A stretch of 64,000 nt of DNA from JAPPHA01 sp963662815. GTDB taxonomy: Bacteria > Pseudomonadota > Alphaproteobacteria > Rhodobacterales > Rhodobacteraceae. The stretch covers positions 248,001 through 312,000 of the forward strand of contig CAXXWA010000029.1 in NCBI GenBank assembly GCA_963662815.2. Direction: 5' to 3'. Shown one piece after another: positions 7,380 through 17,139 of the stretch (positions are counted from its first letter, which is position 1; every line of letters starts with the position of its first letter). The position numbers and the translations under genes are program-made. The notes beneath the pieces were generated by a model. It was not told the origin of the DNA, did not search any database, and saw only the letters and a program-made list of their open reading frames with translations.

Positions 7380-10182
7380 GCCGGACCGGGAACCGGCTTC
7401 CCCTGAACGGGATGCGGGACTGATTGCGGATCCGAAGCAGATTTTCGACGCCGGCCTGGTCGAAGGAAGGCTCGGGAAGGCGGCGCAGGATTCCGGAAAT
7501 TCCCATACGCTTCGCCGGGCCGTGTCGGAAATCCTCGGCGAGGCGAACCGAAACGGCCGCGACGTCATCTCGGCCGCCTATCGCGCCAATCCCTTCGCGA
7601 CACGGGAGGTGATCAGGTCCTACGCCCATCTCATGGACGAGATCGTGAGGACGGCGCGAACCGCCGCCGACGGAATTCTCGAACCGTCCGCCGGCGAATT
7701 GCCCGGGGGAAACATCGCCGTGCTGGCGGTTGGCGGTTACGGCCGCGCCGAAATGGCACCGTTCTCCGATGTCGATCTCCTGTTCCTCGTGCAGAAGAAG
7801 TCCACCGCCCGCGCCAAGGAAGTCGTGGAGTTCATGCTGTACGCACTCTGGGACATGGGGCTAAAGGTCGGTCAGGCGACGCGGACGATCAGCGAGTGCC
7901 TCGAACTCGGAAAATCGGACCAGACGATCCGGACATCGCTTCTGGAAGTGCGCTACATCTGCGGTGACCGGCAACTCGTATCGGAACTCGAAACCCGGCT
8001 ATGGCGGGAACTTTTCGGCAAGACCGCAGGGGAATTCGTCGAGGTCAAGCTCAAGGAAAGAACAGCCCGCCACCAGCGGCAGGGCGGACAGCGCTACATG
8101 CTCGAGCCGAACGTCAAGGAAGGCAAGGGCGGCCTTCGCGACCTGCAGTCCCTCTACTGGATCACCAAGCACCTGAGCCGCACGAAGCATCCCGAGGACA
8201 TGATTGCGCGCGGATACTTCACCCAGGCCGAATACGATCGCTTTGCGGAGGCAGAGCACTTTCTCTGGACGGTTCGCTGCCACCTTCACCTTATCTCCTG
8301 CCGGGCGAACGACCAATTGACGTACGACGCGCAGGTCGAGGTCGCGCAGGCGCTCGGCTACGAGGACCGCGACGGGCTGCGCGGCGTGGAGCACTTCATG
8401 CAGGCCTACTTCCGCCATGCGACCCACGTTGGCGAACTGACCCGCATTTTCCTGACGGCGCTCGAGGCCCAGCATGCTAAGCGTCCGCCGGCAAGATTCC
8501 GGTTTTCGGTCGCCGGACTGTGGCAGGGAAGCCCGAAGGTGCCTGACGGCTACACTTACGTTCACGGCCGGCTGGCGATCGCCGACGAACAGAAGTTTCT
8601 CGCGAACCCGGTCAACATCCTCCGCCTGTTCGAGGACGGCCTCAAGTCCGGCATCCTGATACATCCGGACGCGATGCGCCTCGTCAACGCCAACCTTCAC
8701 CAGATCGACGACATGGTACGCAACGACCCGGAGGCGTGCAGGATCTTTCTCGACCTAATGCTGGAGTACGGCAATCCGGAGCGGGCGCTCAGGCGCATGA
8801 ACGAACTCGGCGTGCTCGGCGCCTTCATTCCCGAGTTCCAGCACATCGTGGCGCTCTCGGAATTCAGCCTCTATCACAAGTACACGGTCGACGAGCACAC
8901 CATCCAGTGCATCTCGACCCTCAACCAGATCGAACAGGGAGACCTCGTCGAAGACCTGCCGGTCGCGACCGGCATACTACGCGGCGGAGTCAACCGGCGC
9001 GTGCTCTACATCGCCCTGCTGCTGCATGACATCGGCAAGGGACTTCCCGAGCACCACTCGGTCGTCGGCGCGCGCATGGCAGCATCCATCGCGCCCCGGC
9101 TCGGGCTCGATGAACAGGAAAGCGAGACGGTCGTCTGGCTCGTCCGCAACCACCTTCTCATGTCCGACACGGTCCAGAAGCGCGACCTGACGGACCCGCA
9201 AACGGTCCACGACTTCGCGCGAAGCGTCCAGAGCACGACCCGGCTCAATCTACTGACCGTGCTGACGGTGTGCGACATTCGGGGCGTCGGGCCTGGCACT
9301 TGGACCACGTGGAAGGCGCAGCAAATGCGCGTGCTTCACGACTTCACCCTGCGGGCGCTCCGGGAAGGCGTGGATGCCTTGACGACGCACGGTCGCGTGG
9401 AAGAGGCCAAGGCGGCGCTGACAGCGCGCATAGATAACTGGCCTGAAGACTTGCAAGCCCTGGAGCTCGGCCGCCACTACGATGCCTACTGGCTCGGGCT
9501 CGACACGGAAACGCACCTCGCGTTCGCGGGTCTCCTGCGGCAGATCGACGAAAGCGACGATGACATCCGGTTCAACATCGACTTGGGAGTCGACCGGGCG
9601 CGCGACGTGACCAGGGCCTGCTTCGTGACAGTGGACCATCCCGGCGTGTTCGCGAGCATCACTGGTACGCTCGCGCTGACCGGCGCGAACGTCGTCGACG
9701 CGCGCACCTATACGAGCTCGGACGGCTACGCGACCTCCGTGTTCTGGGTCCATGACATCGAGGGCGGCCATTTCAGCGAAGATCGCCTTCCCCGGCTCCA
9801 CGTGCGCGTTGCGCGCGAACTGATGAACCAGACGACGGCGCGCGGCGGCCTGCAGGAGCGCGACAAGATCAAGAAGCGCGAACGCGATTTCATCGTGCCG
9901 ACGGAGATCACCTTCGACAACGAAGGTTCGGCGATCTACACGATCATCGAGGTCGACACGCGCGACAGGCCAGGCTTGCTCTACGACCTGACAAGAACGC
10001 TCAGCCGGATGAATATCTCGATCTCGTCCGCCGTCGTCGCGACCTACGGCGCGCAGGCTGTAGACGTGTTCTACGTGAAGGACATGTTCGGCCTGAAGAT
10101 TCGTTCGAGTTCCAAGCAGGAGTCGATAAGGCTCCACCTGCGAGATGCGATCGACCGGGGAGCGGAACGGGCCGTGGCATGA
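7366..10182 (+). CDS. glnD: Bifunctional PII uridylyltransferase / uridylyl-removing enzyme
   Basis: The main nitrogen-status sensor: it uridylylates PII when glutamine is low and deuridylylates it when glutamine is high. Domains are an N-terminal nucleotidyltransferase (GGYGRAEMAPFSDVD, near residue 123), a helical linker, an HD phosphohydrolase (LLLHDIGKGLPEHH, near 554) and two C-terminal ACT domains that bind glutamine (about 755-830 and 865-938). I chose the GTG at 7366, which overlaps the lipoprotein gene by 14 bases and gives 938 residues. An in-frame ATG at 7288 would extend it 26 codons into the previous gene. Neither start has a strong ribosome site. The stop overlaps the murJ ATG (ATGA). 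Confidence 0.95.
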   Translation: MPERRPDREPASPERDAGLIADPKQIFDAGLVEGRLGKAAQDSGNSHTLRRAVSEILGEANRNGRDVISAAYRANPFATREVIRSYAHLMDEIVRTARTAADGILEPSAGELPGGNIAVLAVGGYGRAEMAPFSDVDLLFLVQKKSTARAKEVVEFMLYALWDMGLKVGQATRTISECLELGKSDQTIRTSLLEVRYICGDRQLVSELETRLWRELFGKTAGEFVEVKLKERTARHQRQGGQRYMLEPNVKEGKGGLRDLQSLYWITKHLSRTKHPEDMIARGYFTQAEYDRFAEAEHFLWTVRCHLHLISCRANDQLTYDAQVEVAQALGYEDRDGLRGVEHFMQAYFRHATHVGELTRIFLTALEAQHAKRPPARFRFSVAGLWQGSPKVPDGYTYVHGRLAIADEQKFLANPVNILRLFEDGLKSGILIHPDAMRLVNANLHQIDDMVRNDPEACRIFLDLMLEYGNPERALRRMNELGVLGAFIPEFQHIVALSEFSLYHKYTVDEHTIQCISTLNQIEQGDLVEDLPVATGILRGGVNRRVLYIALLLHDIGKGLPEHHSVVGARMAASIAPRLGLDEQESETVVWLVRNHLLMSDTVQKRDLTDPQTVHDFARSVQSTTRLNLLTVLTVCDIRGVGPGTWTTWKAQQMRVLHDFTLRALREGVDALTTHGRVEEAKAALTARIDNWPEDLQALELGRHYDAYWLGLDTETHLAFAGLLRQIDESDDDIRFNIDLGVDRARDVTRACFVTVDHPGVFASITGTLALTGANVVDARTYTSSDGYATSVFWVHDIEGGHFSEDRLPRLHVRVARELMNQTTARGGLQERDKIKKRERDFIVPTEITFDNEGSAIYTIIEVDTRDRPGLLYDLTRTLSRMNISISSAVVATYGAQAVDVFYVKDMFGLKIRSSSKQESIRLHLRDAIDRGAERAVA

Positions 10183-11720
10183 CAAGTCTGGCCCGGCTCC
10201 ACCGGGGATTCCTAACCGTCGGCATCTGGACGTTTCTGAGCCGGATTACCGGCTTCCTGAGGGACATCGTCATCGCCGCCCTGTTTGGCTCCGGACCGAT
10301 CGCCGAGGCATTCCAGGTCGCGTTCGCGCTTCCCAACCTGTTTCGCCGGCTTTTCGCGGAAGGAACCGTCAACACGGCGTTCGTGCCGATGCTCGCACGA
10401 CGAATCGAGGCGTGGGAACGGCCGGAAGTCTTCGTGCGTGACGCGCTTTCCGGCCTCGCGGGCCTTCTCGTTGTCCTCGTTCTCCTTGCGCAGGCAGCCA
10501 TGCCCTGGTTCGTCCTGGCGATGGCGAGCGGATTCAGCGACGACGGGCGCCTCGACCTCGCGGTTGACTTCGGCCGCATCTGTTTTCCGTACATCCTGTT
10601 CATTTCTCTCGCCGCCCTCCTTGGCGGGGTGCTGAACGCCCTCGGGCGGTTCGCCGCGGCGGCGGCGGCGCCCGTGCTTCTCAACGTGATTCTCCTCGCT
10701 GCCGTCGGTTTCGCGGTCGCAACCGGCCGGGACCCGGCCCCGGCGCTCGTGTGGGGCGTGCCGCTGGCCGGCATCGCGCAGCTTGTTCTGGTCTGGACCG
10801 CGGTGCGAAACGCCGGGTTCCGGGTATTCCCCGGAGTGCCGCGGCTGTCCCCCGACATCCGGCGGCTCGGCATCATCGCCCTGCCCGCGGTGCTTGCCGG
10901 CGGGGTCGTTCAGATCAACATCGTGGTGGGCCGCCAGGTTGCGAGCTATTTCGATGGCGCCATACAGTGGCTCGCCATGGCCGACCGGCTCTACCAGCTT
11001 CCACTCGGTGTCGTCGGGATCGCCATCGGCGTCGTGCTCCTTCCGGACCTGGCGCGAAAGCTGCGATCCGGCAACGAAGAAGGCGGCCGCGACGCCTTCA
11101 ACAGGGCGACGGAATTCTCGCTGGCGCTCACGCTGCCTGCTGCGTTTGCGCTCGTCGCCATACCCGCGCCGCTCGTGTCGGTCCTCTTCGAGCGCGGCGC
11201 GTTCACCGCTGCGGACAGCGCCGCGACCGCGGCCGCACTGGCCGTTTACGGAATGGGCCTGCCGTCATTCGTCCTTCAGAAAACGCTTCAACCGCTCTAC
11301 TTCGCGCGCGAGGACACGAGAACGCCTTTCCGCTACGCGGTGGTCGCGATGGCCGTCAACGCGGTCCTCGCGGTCTGCCTGATGCCGGTCGCCGGATATC
11401 TTGCCGCAGCCATTGGCACCACGCTCTCGGGATGGGTCATGGTTGCGCTCCTCTGGCGCGGAAGCCGGACTCTCGGTCCGTCCGCGCGCATCGACGCCAG
11501 GCTCCGCCGGTTCATTCCCCGCGCGTTGGCCGCATCGGCCATCATGGCGGGCGTCATCTACGCGATGGCGACGCTCCTCGGAACCGCCCTAGCGGCCCCG
11601 GGCGTGCGCTACGTCGCGCTCGCCGTTCTAGTCGGCGCGGGAATGGGGGCGTATTTCGCAGCGGCAGTCCTGATGCGCGCGGTCGCGCCCTCCGAATTGC
11701 GCTCCCTGCTCCGCAGGTGA
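10179..11720 (+). CDS. murJ: Lipid II flippase
   Basis: Integral inner-membrane flippase of the MVF/MATE superfamily that moves lipid II, the peptidoglycan precursor, to the periplasmic side. The 513-residue protein has about 14 predicted membrane segments and the family signature near the N-terminus (SRITGFLRDIVIAALFGSG, then AFALPNLFRRLFAEG). It shares a 4-base ATGA overlap with glnD, as expected for the glnD-murJ operon of alphaproteobacteria. trpS normally follows, but here a minus-strand gene pair intervenes. Confidence 0.96.
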   Translation: MTSLARLHRGFLTVGIWTFLSRITGFLRDIVIAALFGSGPIAEAFQVAFALPNLFRRLFAEGTVNTAFVPMLARRIEAWERPEVFVRDALSGLAGLLVVLVLLAQAAMPWFVLAMASGFSDDGRLDLAVDFGRICFPYILFISLAALLGGVLNALGRFAAAAAAPVLLNVILLAAVGFAVATGRDPAPALVWGVPLAGIAQLVLVWTAVRNAGFRVFPGVPRLSPDIRRLGIIALPAVLAGGVVQINIVVGRQVASYFDGAIQWLAMADRLYQLPLGVVGIAIGVVLLPDLARKLRSGNEEGGRDAFNRATEFSLALTLPAAFALVAIPAPLVSVLFERGAFTAADSAATAAALAVYGMGLPSFVLQKTLQPLYFAREDTRTPFRYAVVAMAVNAVLAVCLMPVAGYLAAAIGTTLSGWVMVALLWRGSRTLGPSARIDARLRRFIPRALAASAIMAGVIYAMATLLGTALAAPGVRYVALAVLVGAGMGAYFAAAVLMRAVAPSELRSLLRR

Positions 11721-11739
11721 TCCGGGGCAGCGTTCCGCG

Positions 11740-12765
11740 TCAGGCTGCGCCCAGCAGTTCCCGTATGCAGTCGTCCAGGAAGCTCTCGAATGCAGGATCG
11801 TTGCCCGGGTTCGCAACGCAGTGCCCCCAGGGCGAATCAAACTGCCTCATCACGGCGTTCGGCATTTGGCGAACCTCGATCTCGTTGTCCTCGGGCGGAA
11901 AGTACAGATCATCGGTGCACGGCAGCAGGATTGCGCGCGCGCGGATGGCGCCGAGCGCGCGGCGGAAGTCCCCGCGATAGAGGTCGTTCGCGCTGATGTC
12001 CGCCAGTTGCCAGGTCCTGAGCATGGCGAGGAGGTCGTTCGCGTCCCACTCCTCCGCATGCTCGCGCGCCCACTCTTCGAGAAGATCGGACGGTGTCGCG
12101 AAGCCCAGCGACCGGTAGTGGCCCTCGCGAAAGAACGTCTGCGAGTACGCCCAGCCGGCGTAGGCCGTCCCGAATGCGCGCAGCCCGCGCACCGGCGGTT
12201 TCGCGTAATGGCCGCCCTTCCAGTTGCCGTCGGCGCAGAGCGCAGCCCTGACCCCTTCCAGAAACACGAAGTTGTGCGGCGAAGTCCTCGCCGAGGCGCA
12301 GAAGGGAAGGATGGCGTCCACAATGTCCGGAAACTGCGCCGCCCACTGGTAGGACTGGCAGCCCGCCATCGACCAGCCGGCGACGAGGCGGATGCGTTCC
12401 ACCCTGAACCGGTCCCGGAGGAGGCGATGCTGGCACGCGACATTGTCCCAGAGCGTAACCTCGGGAAATCCGGCGCCCCTGCATTGCTCCGCCGCGTTGC
12501 TCGGCGATGTCGAAAGCCCGTTTCCGAACATGTTGATCGAAACGATGAAGTGCCGGTCCGGATCGAGAGCACGGCCGGCCCCGAAGAATCCCTCGTTGCG
12601 GACGTGCGTGCCGGTGTAGAACGTCGGCATGACAACGACATTGCTCCGGTCGCGGTTGAGCTCGCCATACGTTTTGTAGGCAAGCTGCGCGCCTGCCAGG
12701 CGGCGGCCGGACAGAAGGTCGACGTCTCCGAGTTCGAAGGTCTCGTATCCGGGGCTCCCGGCCAT
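11740..12765 (-). CDS. MetX-like alpha/beta hydrolase (homoserine O-acetyltransferase superfamily)
   Basis: A 341-residue alpha/beta-hydrolase-fold protein of the homoserine acetyltransferase superfamily. The nucleophile elbow is GWSMAGCQSYQW, with the Ser as nucleophile. The acid is likely in CTDDLYFPPEDN and the His in SPWGHCVANPG, so the catalytic triad looks complete. The upstream segment TYGELNRDRSNVVV is typical of MetX relatives. True MetX proteins usually have GGSLGGM at the elbow, so acetylation of homoserine is not assured and an amide or ester hydrolase or acyltransferase is equally possible. The ATG at 12765 is only 2 bases after the stop of the glutamine-synthetase-like gene, so the two are almost certainly co-translated. 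Confidence 0.8.
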   Translation of the reverse strand: MAGSPGYETFELGDVDLLSGRRLAGAQLAYKTYGELNRDRSNVVVMPTFYTGTHVRNEGFFGAGRALDPDRHFIVSINMFGNGLSTSPSNAAEQCRGAGFPEVTLWDNVACQHRLLRDRFRVERIRLVAGWSMAGCQSYQWAAQFPDIVDAILPFCASARTSPHNFVFLEGVRAALCADGNWKGGHYAKPPVRGLRAFGTAYAGWAYSQTFFREGHYRSLGFATPSDLLEEWAREHAEEWDANDLLAMLRTWQLADISANDLYRGDFRRALGAIRARAILLPCTDDLYFPPEDNEIEVRQMPNAVMRQFDSPWGHCVANPGNDPAFESFLDDCIRELLGAA

Positions 12766-12767
12766 GT

Positions 12768-14183
12768 TCAGTACAGCCTCAGGTATTCCTTGACCTCCCA
12801 GTCGGTGACGGCCTGGCTGTAGCGTTCCCATTCGTCGATCTTGTATGCGGCGTAGGACTTCCGCATCACCGGCCCCATGACGCGCGCAGCGAGTTCATCC
12901 TCCTGCAGCGCCCCGACGGCGTCGAAGAGATTCCGGGGAAGCCTCCTGATTCCGAGTTCCTCGAATTCAGCGTCGGTCATGGCATAGAGGTCGCGGTCGG
13001 TCGGCGGGCCGGGATCGATGCGCTTCTCGATGCCCTCGATGGCGGCGGCCTGCGTCATCGCGAGCGAGAGATAGACGTTCATGCACATGTCCGCAGCCCG
13101 GTTCTCGATGCAGTACCTGCTCTGCGGCAGGCGGAACTGCGCCGAACGGTTGTTGTGCCCGTAGGTGATGTTCGTCGGCGCCCAGGTCACCGTGCCGCCC
13201 TCGAAGCCGCCGACCCTCGGCACGAGGCCGTTGTAGGAATTCACCGTGGGGCAGGCGAGCGCCGTCAGCGCCTCGGAGTGGGCCATGAGGCCGCCGACCG
13301 CATGCCTGGCCGAATCGGTCCAGCCTTCGCCCGCAGATCCGAACAGGTTTTCGCCGGGCCGGTCGGTGCTCTGAAGCGATAAGTTGATGTGCGCTCCCGA
13401 ACGCCAGTCACCGACCGTCGGCTTCGGCATGAAGGTGATGAACCAGCCGTGCTTCTTGGCCACTTCCTTGAGCAGAATGCGAAGGAATACCAGCCGGTCG
13501 GCCATCTCGAGCACGTTCGTGTAATGGAAATCGAGCTCGAACTGCGAGTAGGCGCCCTCTGCGACGACGTCGTGGATGCCCCATCCGAGCCCCTCGAGGA
13601 TGTCGATCATGTCGCCGAGGAACGGCATAGCCTCGATGGAGTACTCCAGGTCGTAGCCGAATGCCTGGCGCCGCGGCGCAACATTGTTTTGGGGATCGTT
13701 CTCGACCGCCTTGACCGGGTTTCCGTCCTCGTCGAACCGCATCGCGATGAACTCCGGTTCGATTCCGGCGCTTGCAGCATAACCTGCCCGGCGCGCGTCC
13801 CGGATCCCCCGCTTCAGAGCCTGACGCGGACAAACGTTGTAGGGAGACCCTTCCCAGAACAGGTCGCAGAAGATCATCGCCATGGAAGTGTTCCAGGGAC
13901 AGACGTACACGGCGTCGAGGTCGGGAACTATGATCTGATCGGGATCGGCCGGCGTCAGTTCCGGCACGAATGAAACCGAATGCACGGCAAACTGCGGTCC
14001 CTTGCCCGCGCAAAGATCGTCGAGATCGCTGATCGGCATCGGCTTTGTCTTTGGAATCCCGAAGAGGTCGATCCAGGCGGGAAGCAGGTACTTGACGCCC
14101 GCCTCGTTCAGCCGTTTCCGCGTTTCCTCGACGCGTTCGCGCGGCGGCAGGGAAGACTCCATCCGTTCAAAGTAGCCAGACAT
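12768..14183 (-). CDS. Glutamine synthetase family ligase (GlnT / gamma-glutamylmethylamide synthetase-like)
   Basis: An ATP-dependent gamma-glutamyl ligase of the glutamine synthetase fold, 471 residues. It keeps the metal and substrate residues of the family: the E-x-E of GIEPEF, the glutamate of AYSQFELDF, the histidine of SGAHINLSL, the arginine of NNRSAQFRLP and the IENR motif. By sequence feel it is nearer to GlnT or GmaS-type enzymes than to housekeeping GlnA, so the amine acceptor may be ammonia, methylamine or another amine. I chose the ATG at 14183, seven bases after GGAG; an earlier ATG at 14189 is too close to that site. It is paired with a MetX-like hydrolase immediately downstream. 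Confidence 0.85.
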   Translation of the reverse strand: MSGYFERMESSLPPRERVEETRKRLNEAGVKYLLPAWIDLFGIPKTKPMPISDLDDLCAGKGPQFAVHSVSFVPELTPADPDQIIVPDLDAVYVCPWNTSMAMIFCDLFWEGSPYNVCPRQALKRGIRDARRAGYAASAGIEPEFIAMRFDEDGNPVKAVENDPQNNVAPRRQAFGYDLEYSIEAMPFLGDMIDILEGLGWGIHDVVAEGAYSQFELDFHYTNVLEMADRLVFLRILLKEVAKKHGWFITFMPKPTVGDWRSGAHINLSLQSTDRPGENLFGSAGEGWTDSARHAVGGLMAHSEALTALACPTVNSYNGLVPRVGGFEGGTVTWAPTNITYGHNNRSAQFRLPQSRYCIENRAADMCMNVYLSLAMTQAAAIEGIEKRIDPGPPTDRDLYAMTDAEFEELGIRRLPRNLFDAVGALQEDELAARVMGPVMRKSYAAYKIDEWERYSQAVTDWEVKEYLRLY

Positions 14184-14189
14184 GCACAT

Positions 14190-14615
14190 TCTCCTTCAGG
14201 CAAAGCGACTCCGCATTCTTGGGACATGCCGGTGCCGGACGCAAGCGCCCCGAACGAAGGTTCTGGCCCGGAACGGCAGTCCGGATCGTAAAGCGGCGGC
14301 GGGCCGCAGGGCAACGCGTTGCGGCTTAAGGCTGGAGTTGCCCCGACCCCCGGCCGTTTCCGCGTGACCTTTGCGGCGGAGACGCTTTCTCCGGGGCCCG
14401 AAGCCCTTCAACCCGGAGCGTCCGGTGTCGGGCGCGGTGAGGGAGAACGGCGGAACGGCCGCATCCGGTCCGGATGCCGACGTTCGCGCCGGCCGGGGGA
14501 TTGGCGGAAGGTCCGCTCCTGCAGGAGCGCCGCGGCTTGCGGCTGTTGACGCAATGCCGATACCCGGCAATAAGGCGGCGCTTGCGAACCGCAGTCAGCA
14601 ACAGGGTCGGTCGCC
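14190..14615. other. Divergent intergenic region between the glutamine-synthetase-like gene and trpS
   Basis: About 425 bases of GC-rich DNA with overlapping spurious frames and no protein motifs. It must hold promoters for the divergent minus-strand pair and for trpS. I could not identify a convincing -35/-10 pair or an RNA element by eye. Confidence 0.5.
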
Positions 14616-15662
14616 ATGGCGGACACGAAATTCGCGCCCCGGGTCTTCTCGGGGATCCAGCCGAGCGGAAACCTCACGCTCGGCAACTACCTCGGCGCGG
14701 TGAAGCGCTTCGTCCAGATGCAGGACAGCGGAATCGAGACGATCTACTGCATGGTCGACCTGCACGCGATAACCGTCTGGCAGGACCCGCGGGAACTTGC
14801 GCGAAACACCCGCGAGCTTGCCGCGGCCTTCATTGCCTGCGGACTGGATCCGGCGCGATCGATCCTTTTCAACCAGAGCCAGGTTTCCGCCCATGCCGAG
14901 CTCGGCTGGATCTTCAACTGCGTCGCCCGCCTCGGCTGGATGAACCGGATGACCCAGTTCAAGGACAAGGCCGGAAAAAATGCCGAGAACATGAGCCTCG
15001 GCCTCTATGCCTATCCGTCGCTGATGGCGGCAGACATTCTCGTCTACCATGCAACGCACGTACCCGTCGGCGAGGACCAGAAGCAGCACGTCGAACTCAC
15101 GAGAGACATCGCATCCAAGTTCAACCACGACTTCAATGTCGAATTCTTTCCGGAGCCGACGCCTGTCATCGAGGGGTCGGCGACCCGGGTCATGAGTCTG
15201 CGCGACGGCACGCGCAAGATGTCGAAGTCGGATCCGTCCGACATGAGCCGAATCAATCTCACCGATGATGCCGACGCCATCCTGTTGAAGATCCGGAAGG
15301 CGAAGACGGATCCGGAACCGCTCCCTGATGCGCCGGAAGGACTTGCCGGCCGCCCGGAGGCAACCAATCTCGTCAGCATCTATGCCGCCCTTGCCGACCT
15401 CTGCGTGGACGACGTGATTCGCGAGTTCGGAGGGAAGCAGTTCTCCAGCTTCAAGCCGGTGCTTGCGGAACTTGCCGCGGAGACGCTGCGCCCGATCTCC
15501 GGCGAAATGTCGCGGCTGACCTCGGACCCAGCCGGAATCGATCGGGTCCTCGGCGAGGGAGCCGATCGCGCCGCCGAAATCGCGGAGCCCATCCTCGATC
15601 GCACTTTCGAGATCGCGGGCATGATCAGGAGCCGATCCGGCCGGCGCGCCGCTCGCGGATAG
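14616..15662 (+). CDS. trpS: Tryptophanyl-tRNA synthetase
   Basis: Class I aminoacyl-tRNA synthetase that charges tRNA-Trp. The 348-residue protein has the N-terminal substrate loop RVFSGIQPSGNLTLGNYLGA, containing the HIGH-equivalent. It also has VPVGEDQKQHVELTRDIA and the KMSKSD loop, in the usual order. Length is normal for bacterial TrpRS. In related genomes it directly follows murJ. Confidence 0.97.
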   Translation: MADTKFAPRVFSGIQPSGNLTLGNYLGAVKRFVQMQDSGIETIYCMVDLHAITVWQDPRELARNTRELAAAFIACGLDPARSILFNQSQVSAHAELGWIFNCVARLGWMNRMTQFKDKAGKNAENMSLGLYAYPSLMAADILVYHATHVPVGEDQKQHVELTRDIASKFNHDFNVEFFPEPTPVIEGSATRVMSLRDGTRKMSKSDPSDMSRINLTDDADAILLKIRKAKTDPEPLPDAPEGLAGRPEATNLVSIYAALADLCVDDVIREFGGKQFSSFKPVLAELAAETLRPISGEMSRLTSDPAGIDRVLGEGADRAAEIAEPILDRTFEIAGMIRSRSGRRAARG

Positions 15663-15671
15663 CGGCGGCCT

Positions 15672-17060
15672 TCAGCCCGGGCGCCGCGGCAGCTTCATCC
15701 GAAACGCGGTGCCGCCGGCACCGCTTTCCACCAGTTCCAGCCGCCCGCCGTGGCCGCGTACGAGTTCCGCCGAGATCGCGAGGCCCAGGCCGGTGCCCCC
15801 TGTCCCGGAGCCGCCGCTGAAGGGCCTGAACAGGTTTTCCCTTTCCCGTTCCGGAATCCCCGGACCGTCGTCGGAGAAGAGGACCGAGTAGCGCGTCCCG
15901 TCCTCCGAGACCGAGATCCTGATGGCGCCGGGGCCGCCGCGCTTCTGGAGCGCTTGGCGCGCATTCCGGATGAGGTTCGTCGCGACGCGGTGAATGCGTT
16001 CGCCGTCCGCCATCATTTCCGCCGCGCCGGGACACTCGAGCGCGATGTCGATATCCGAATCCGCGACCGCGAGCCGCTCCCCCTCCACCACGTCTTCAAG
16101 CACGTCGCGAAGCGAGATCTCCCGGAACTCCGGCAGCGGTTCTTCCGCCTTTCCGAACTTGAGCGTGCCTTCGCAAAGGCTGATGGCGCGGGACAGCGAC
16201 CTGACGATCTTAGGCGCCGTCCTGACGACGTGAGGGTCCTTGCTCTGCTCGAGCCTGTCAGCCAGCAGGGTCGCGGTCGACAGGATATTGCGGAGGTCAT
16301 GGCTGATCTTGGAGACGGCGGTTCCGAGGCTCGCGAGCCGGTCCTTTTCGCGAAGGTATTGGCTGAGCTGGGTCTGCATCGACCGCAGGGCCAGTTCCGC
16401 TTCGTAGAGTTCGATCACGCCCTCGCGCGGCCGGATGATCCTGCTGGCATCTTCCGGCCGCTCTGCATATCGGAGCATGCCTCTCGTCAACCGGCTGATC
16501 GGACGAACCATGAGTACGCGTACCGCGGCGAAAAGCAGCGCCGAGATGGCCACGGATATTACGGCGGAAAGAGCCAGGATGCTGCGCCCGTATCCGAGCA
16601 TGGCTTCACGGAGAGACGCTTCCGCCATCACCACTTCGATCAGCTGCCCGGCACCCTTGACGGGTTCGCCGAGGATCCTGACGATCCGGTTCCCGTCCGA
16701 GAAGACGACCATCATTGCGTCGCGCACGAGCGCGGGCCATGTCGCGTCGCGGAGGTCGAAGGTTGCTTCCACCCTGGCCGGAATCGGGCTGGACAGCACC
16801 AGTTGGCGCGTCAGATCCCTTTTCAGCGCCACGTTCATGACGCCCGCGTTTCTCAGGAGTTCCGCTTCAAGCTCCTCGTCCACCATGTAGGACGGCGTCG
16901 CGAGCAGCGCGAGCGACGCCGTCTGCGACCGTTCCAGCCTGTCCGCGAGGAATTCGACGCGGAAGCGGGATACCGAGGGCACGAGGACGAGCACTTCCGC
17001 AAGCACGAAGAACACGAACGTCAGCAACAGGAGTCGTCCGGAGAGCGTCCTGAAAGTCAT
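15672..17060 (-). CDS. Sensor histidine kinase with HAMP domain, no adjacent response regulator
   Basis: A 462-residue inner-membrane kinase. It has an N-terminal membrane helix (about 8-28), a periplasmic sensor region of about 140 residues, a second helix (about 160-182), a HAMP linker, a dimerisation domain with phospho-acceptor H254 in SKISHDLRNILS, and an ATPase domain. The ATPase domain shows the N box (NLIRNARQAL), the G1 box (FSDDGPGIPE) and the G2 box (GTGGTGLGLAI). No response regulator lies beside it. It follows the flavoprotein gene on the same strand after 79 bases and could share its transcript. The signal sensed is unknown. Confidence 0.9.
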   Translation of the reverse strand: MTFRTLSGRLLLLTFVFFVLAEVLVLVPSVSRFRVEFLADRLERSQTASLALLATPSYMVDEELEAELLRNAGVMNVALKRDLTRQLVLSSPIPARVEATFDLRDATWPALVRDAMMVVFSDGNRIVRILGEPVKGAGQLIEVVMAEASLREAMLGYGRSILALSAVISVAISALLFAAVRVLMVRPISRLTRGMLRYAERPEDASRIIRPREGVIELYEAELALRSMQTQLSQYLREKDRLASLGTAVSKISHDLRNILSTATLLADRLEQSKDPHVVRTAPKIVRSLSRAISLCEGTLKFGKAEEPLPEFREISLRDVLEDVVEGERLAVADSDIDIALECPGAAEMMADGERIHRVATNLIRNARQALQKRGGPGAIRISVSEDGTRYSVLFSDDGPGIPERERENLFRPFSGGSGTGGTGLGLAISAELVRGHGGRLELVESGAGGTAFRMKLPRRPG

Positions 17061-17139
17061 CGCGATTCCGCCATCACCCGTCTCGCCGCCCGTTTGCCCC
17101 GGCCCGTGCCCGCCGGAGAAGGAGCCGGCGTCCGCACGG

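Noticed and set aside
14190..14615. Possible T-box or leader upstream of trpS
   Set aside because: No T-box consensus or Trp-rich leader peptide could be seen.
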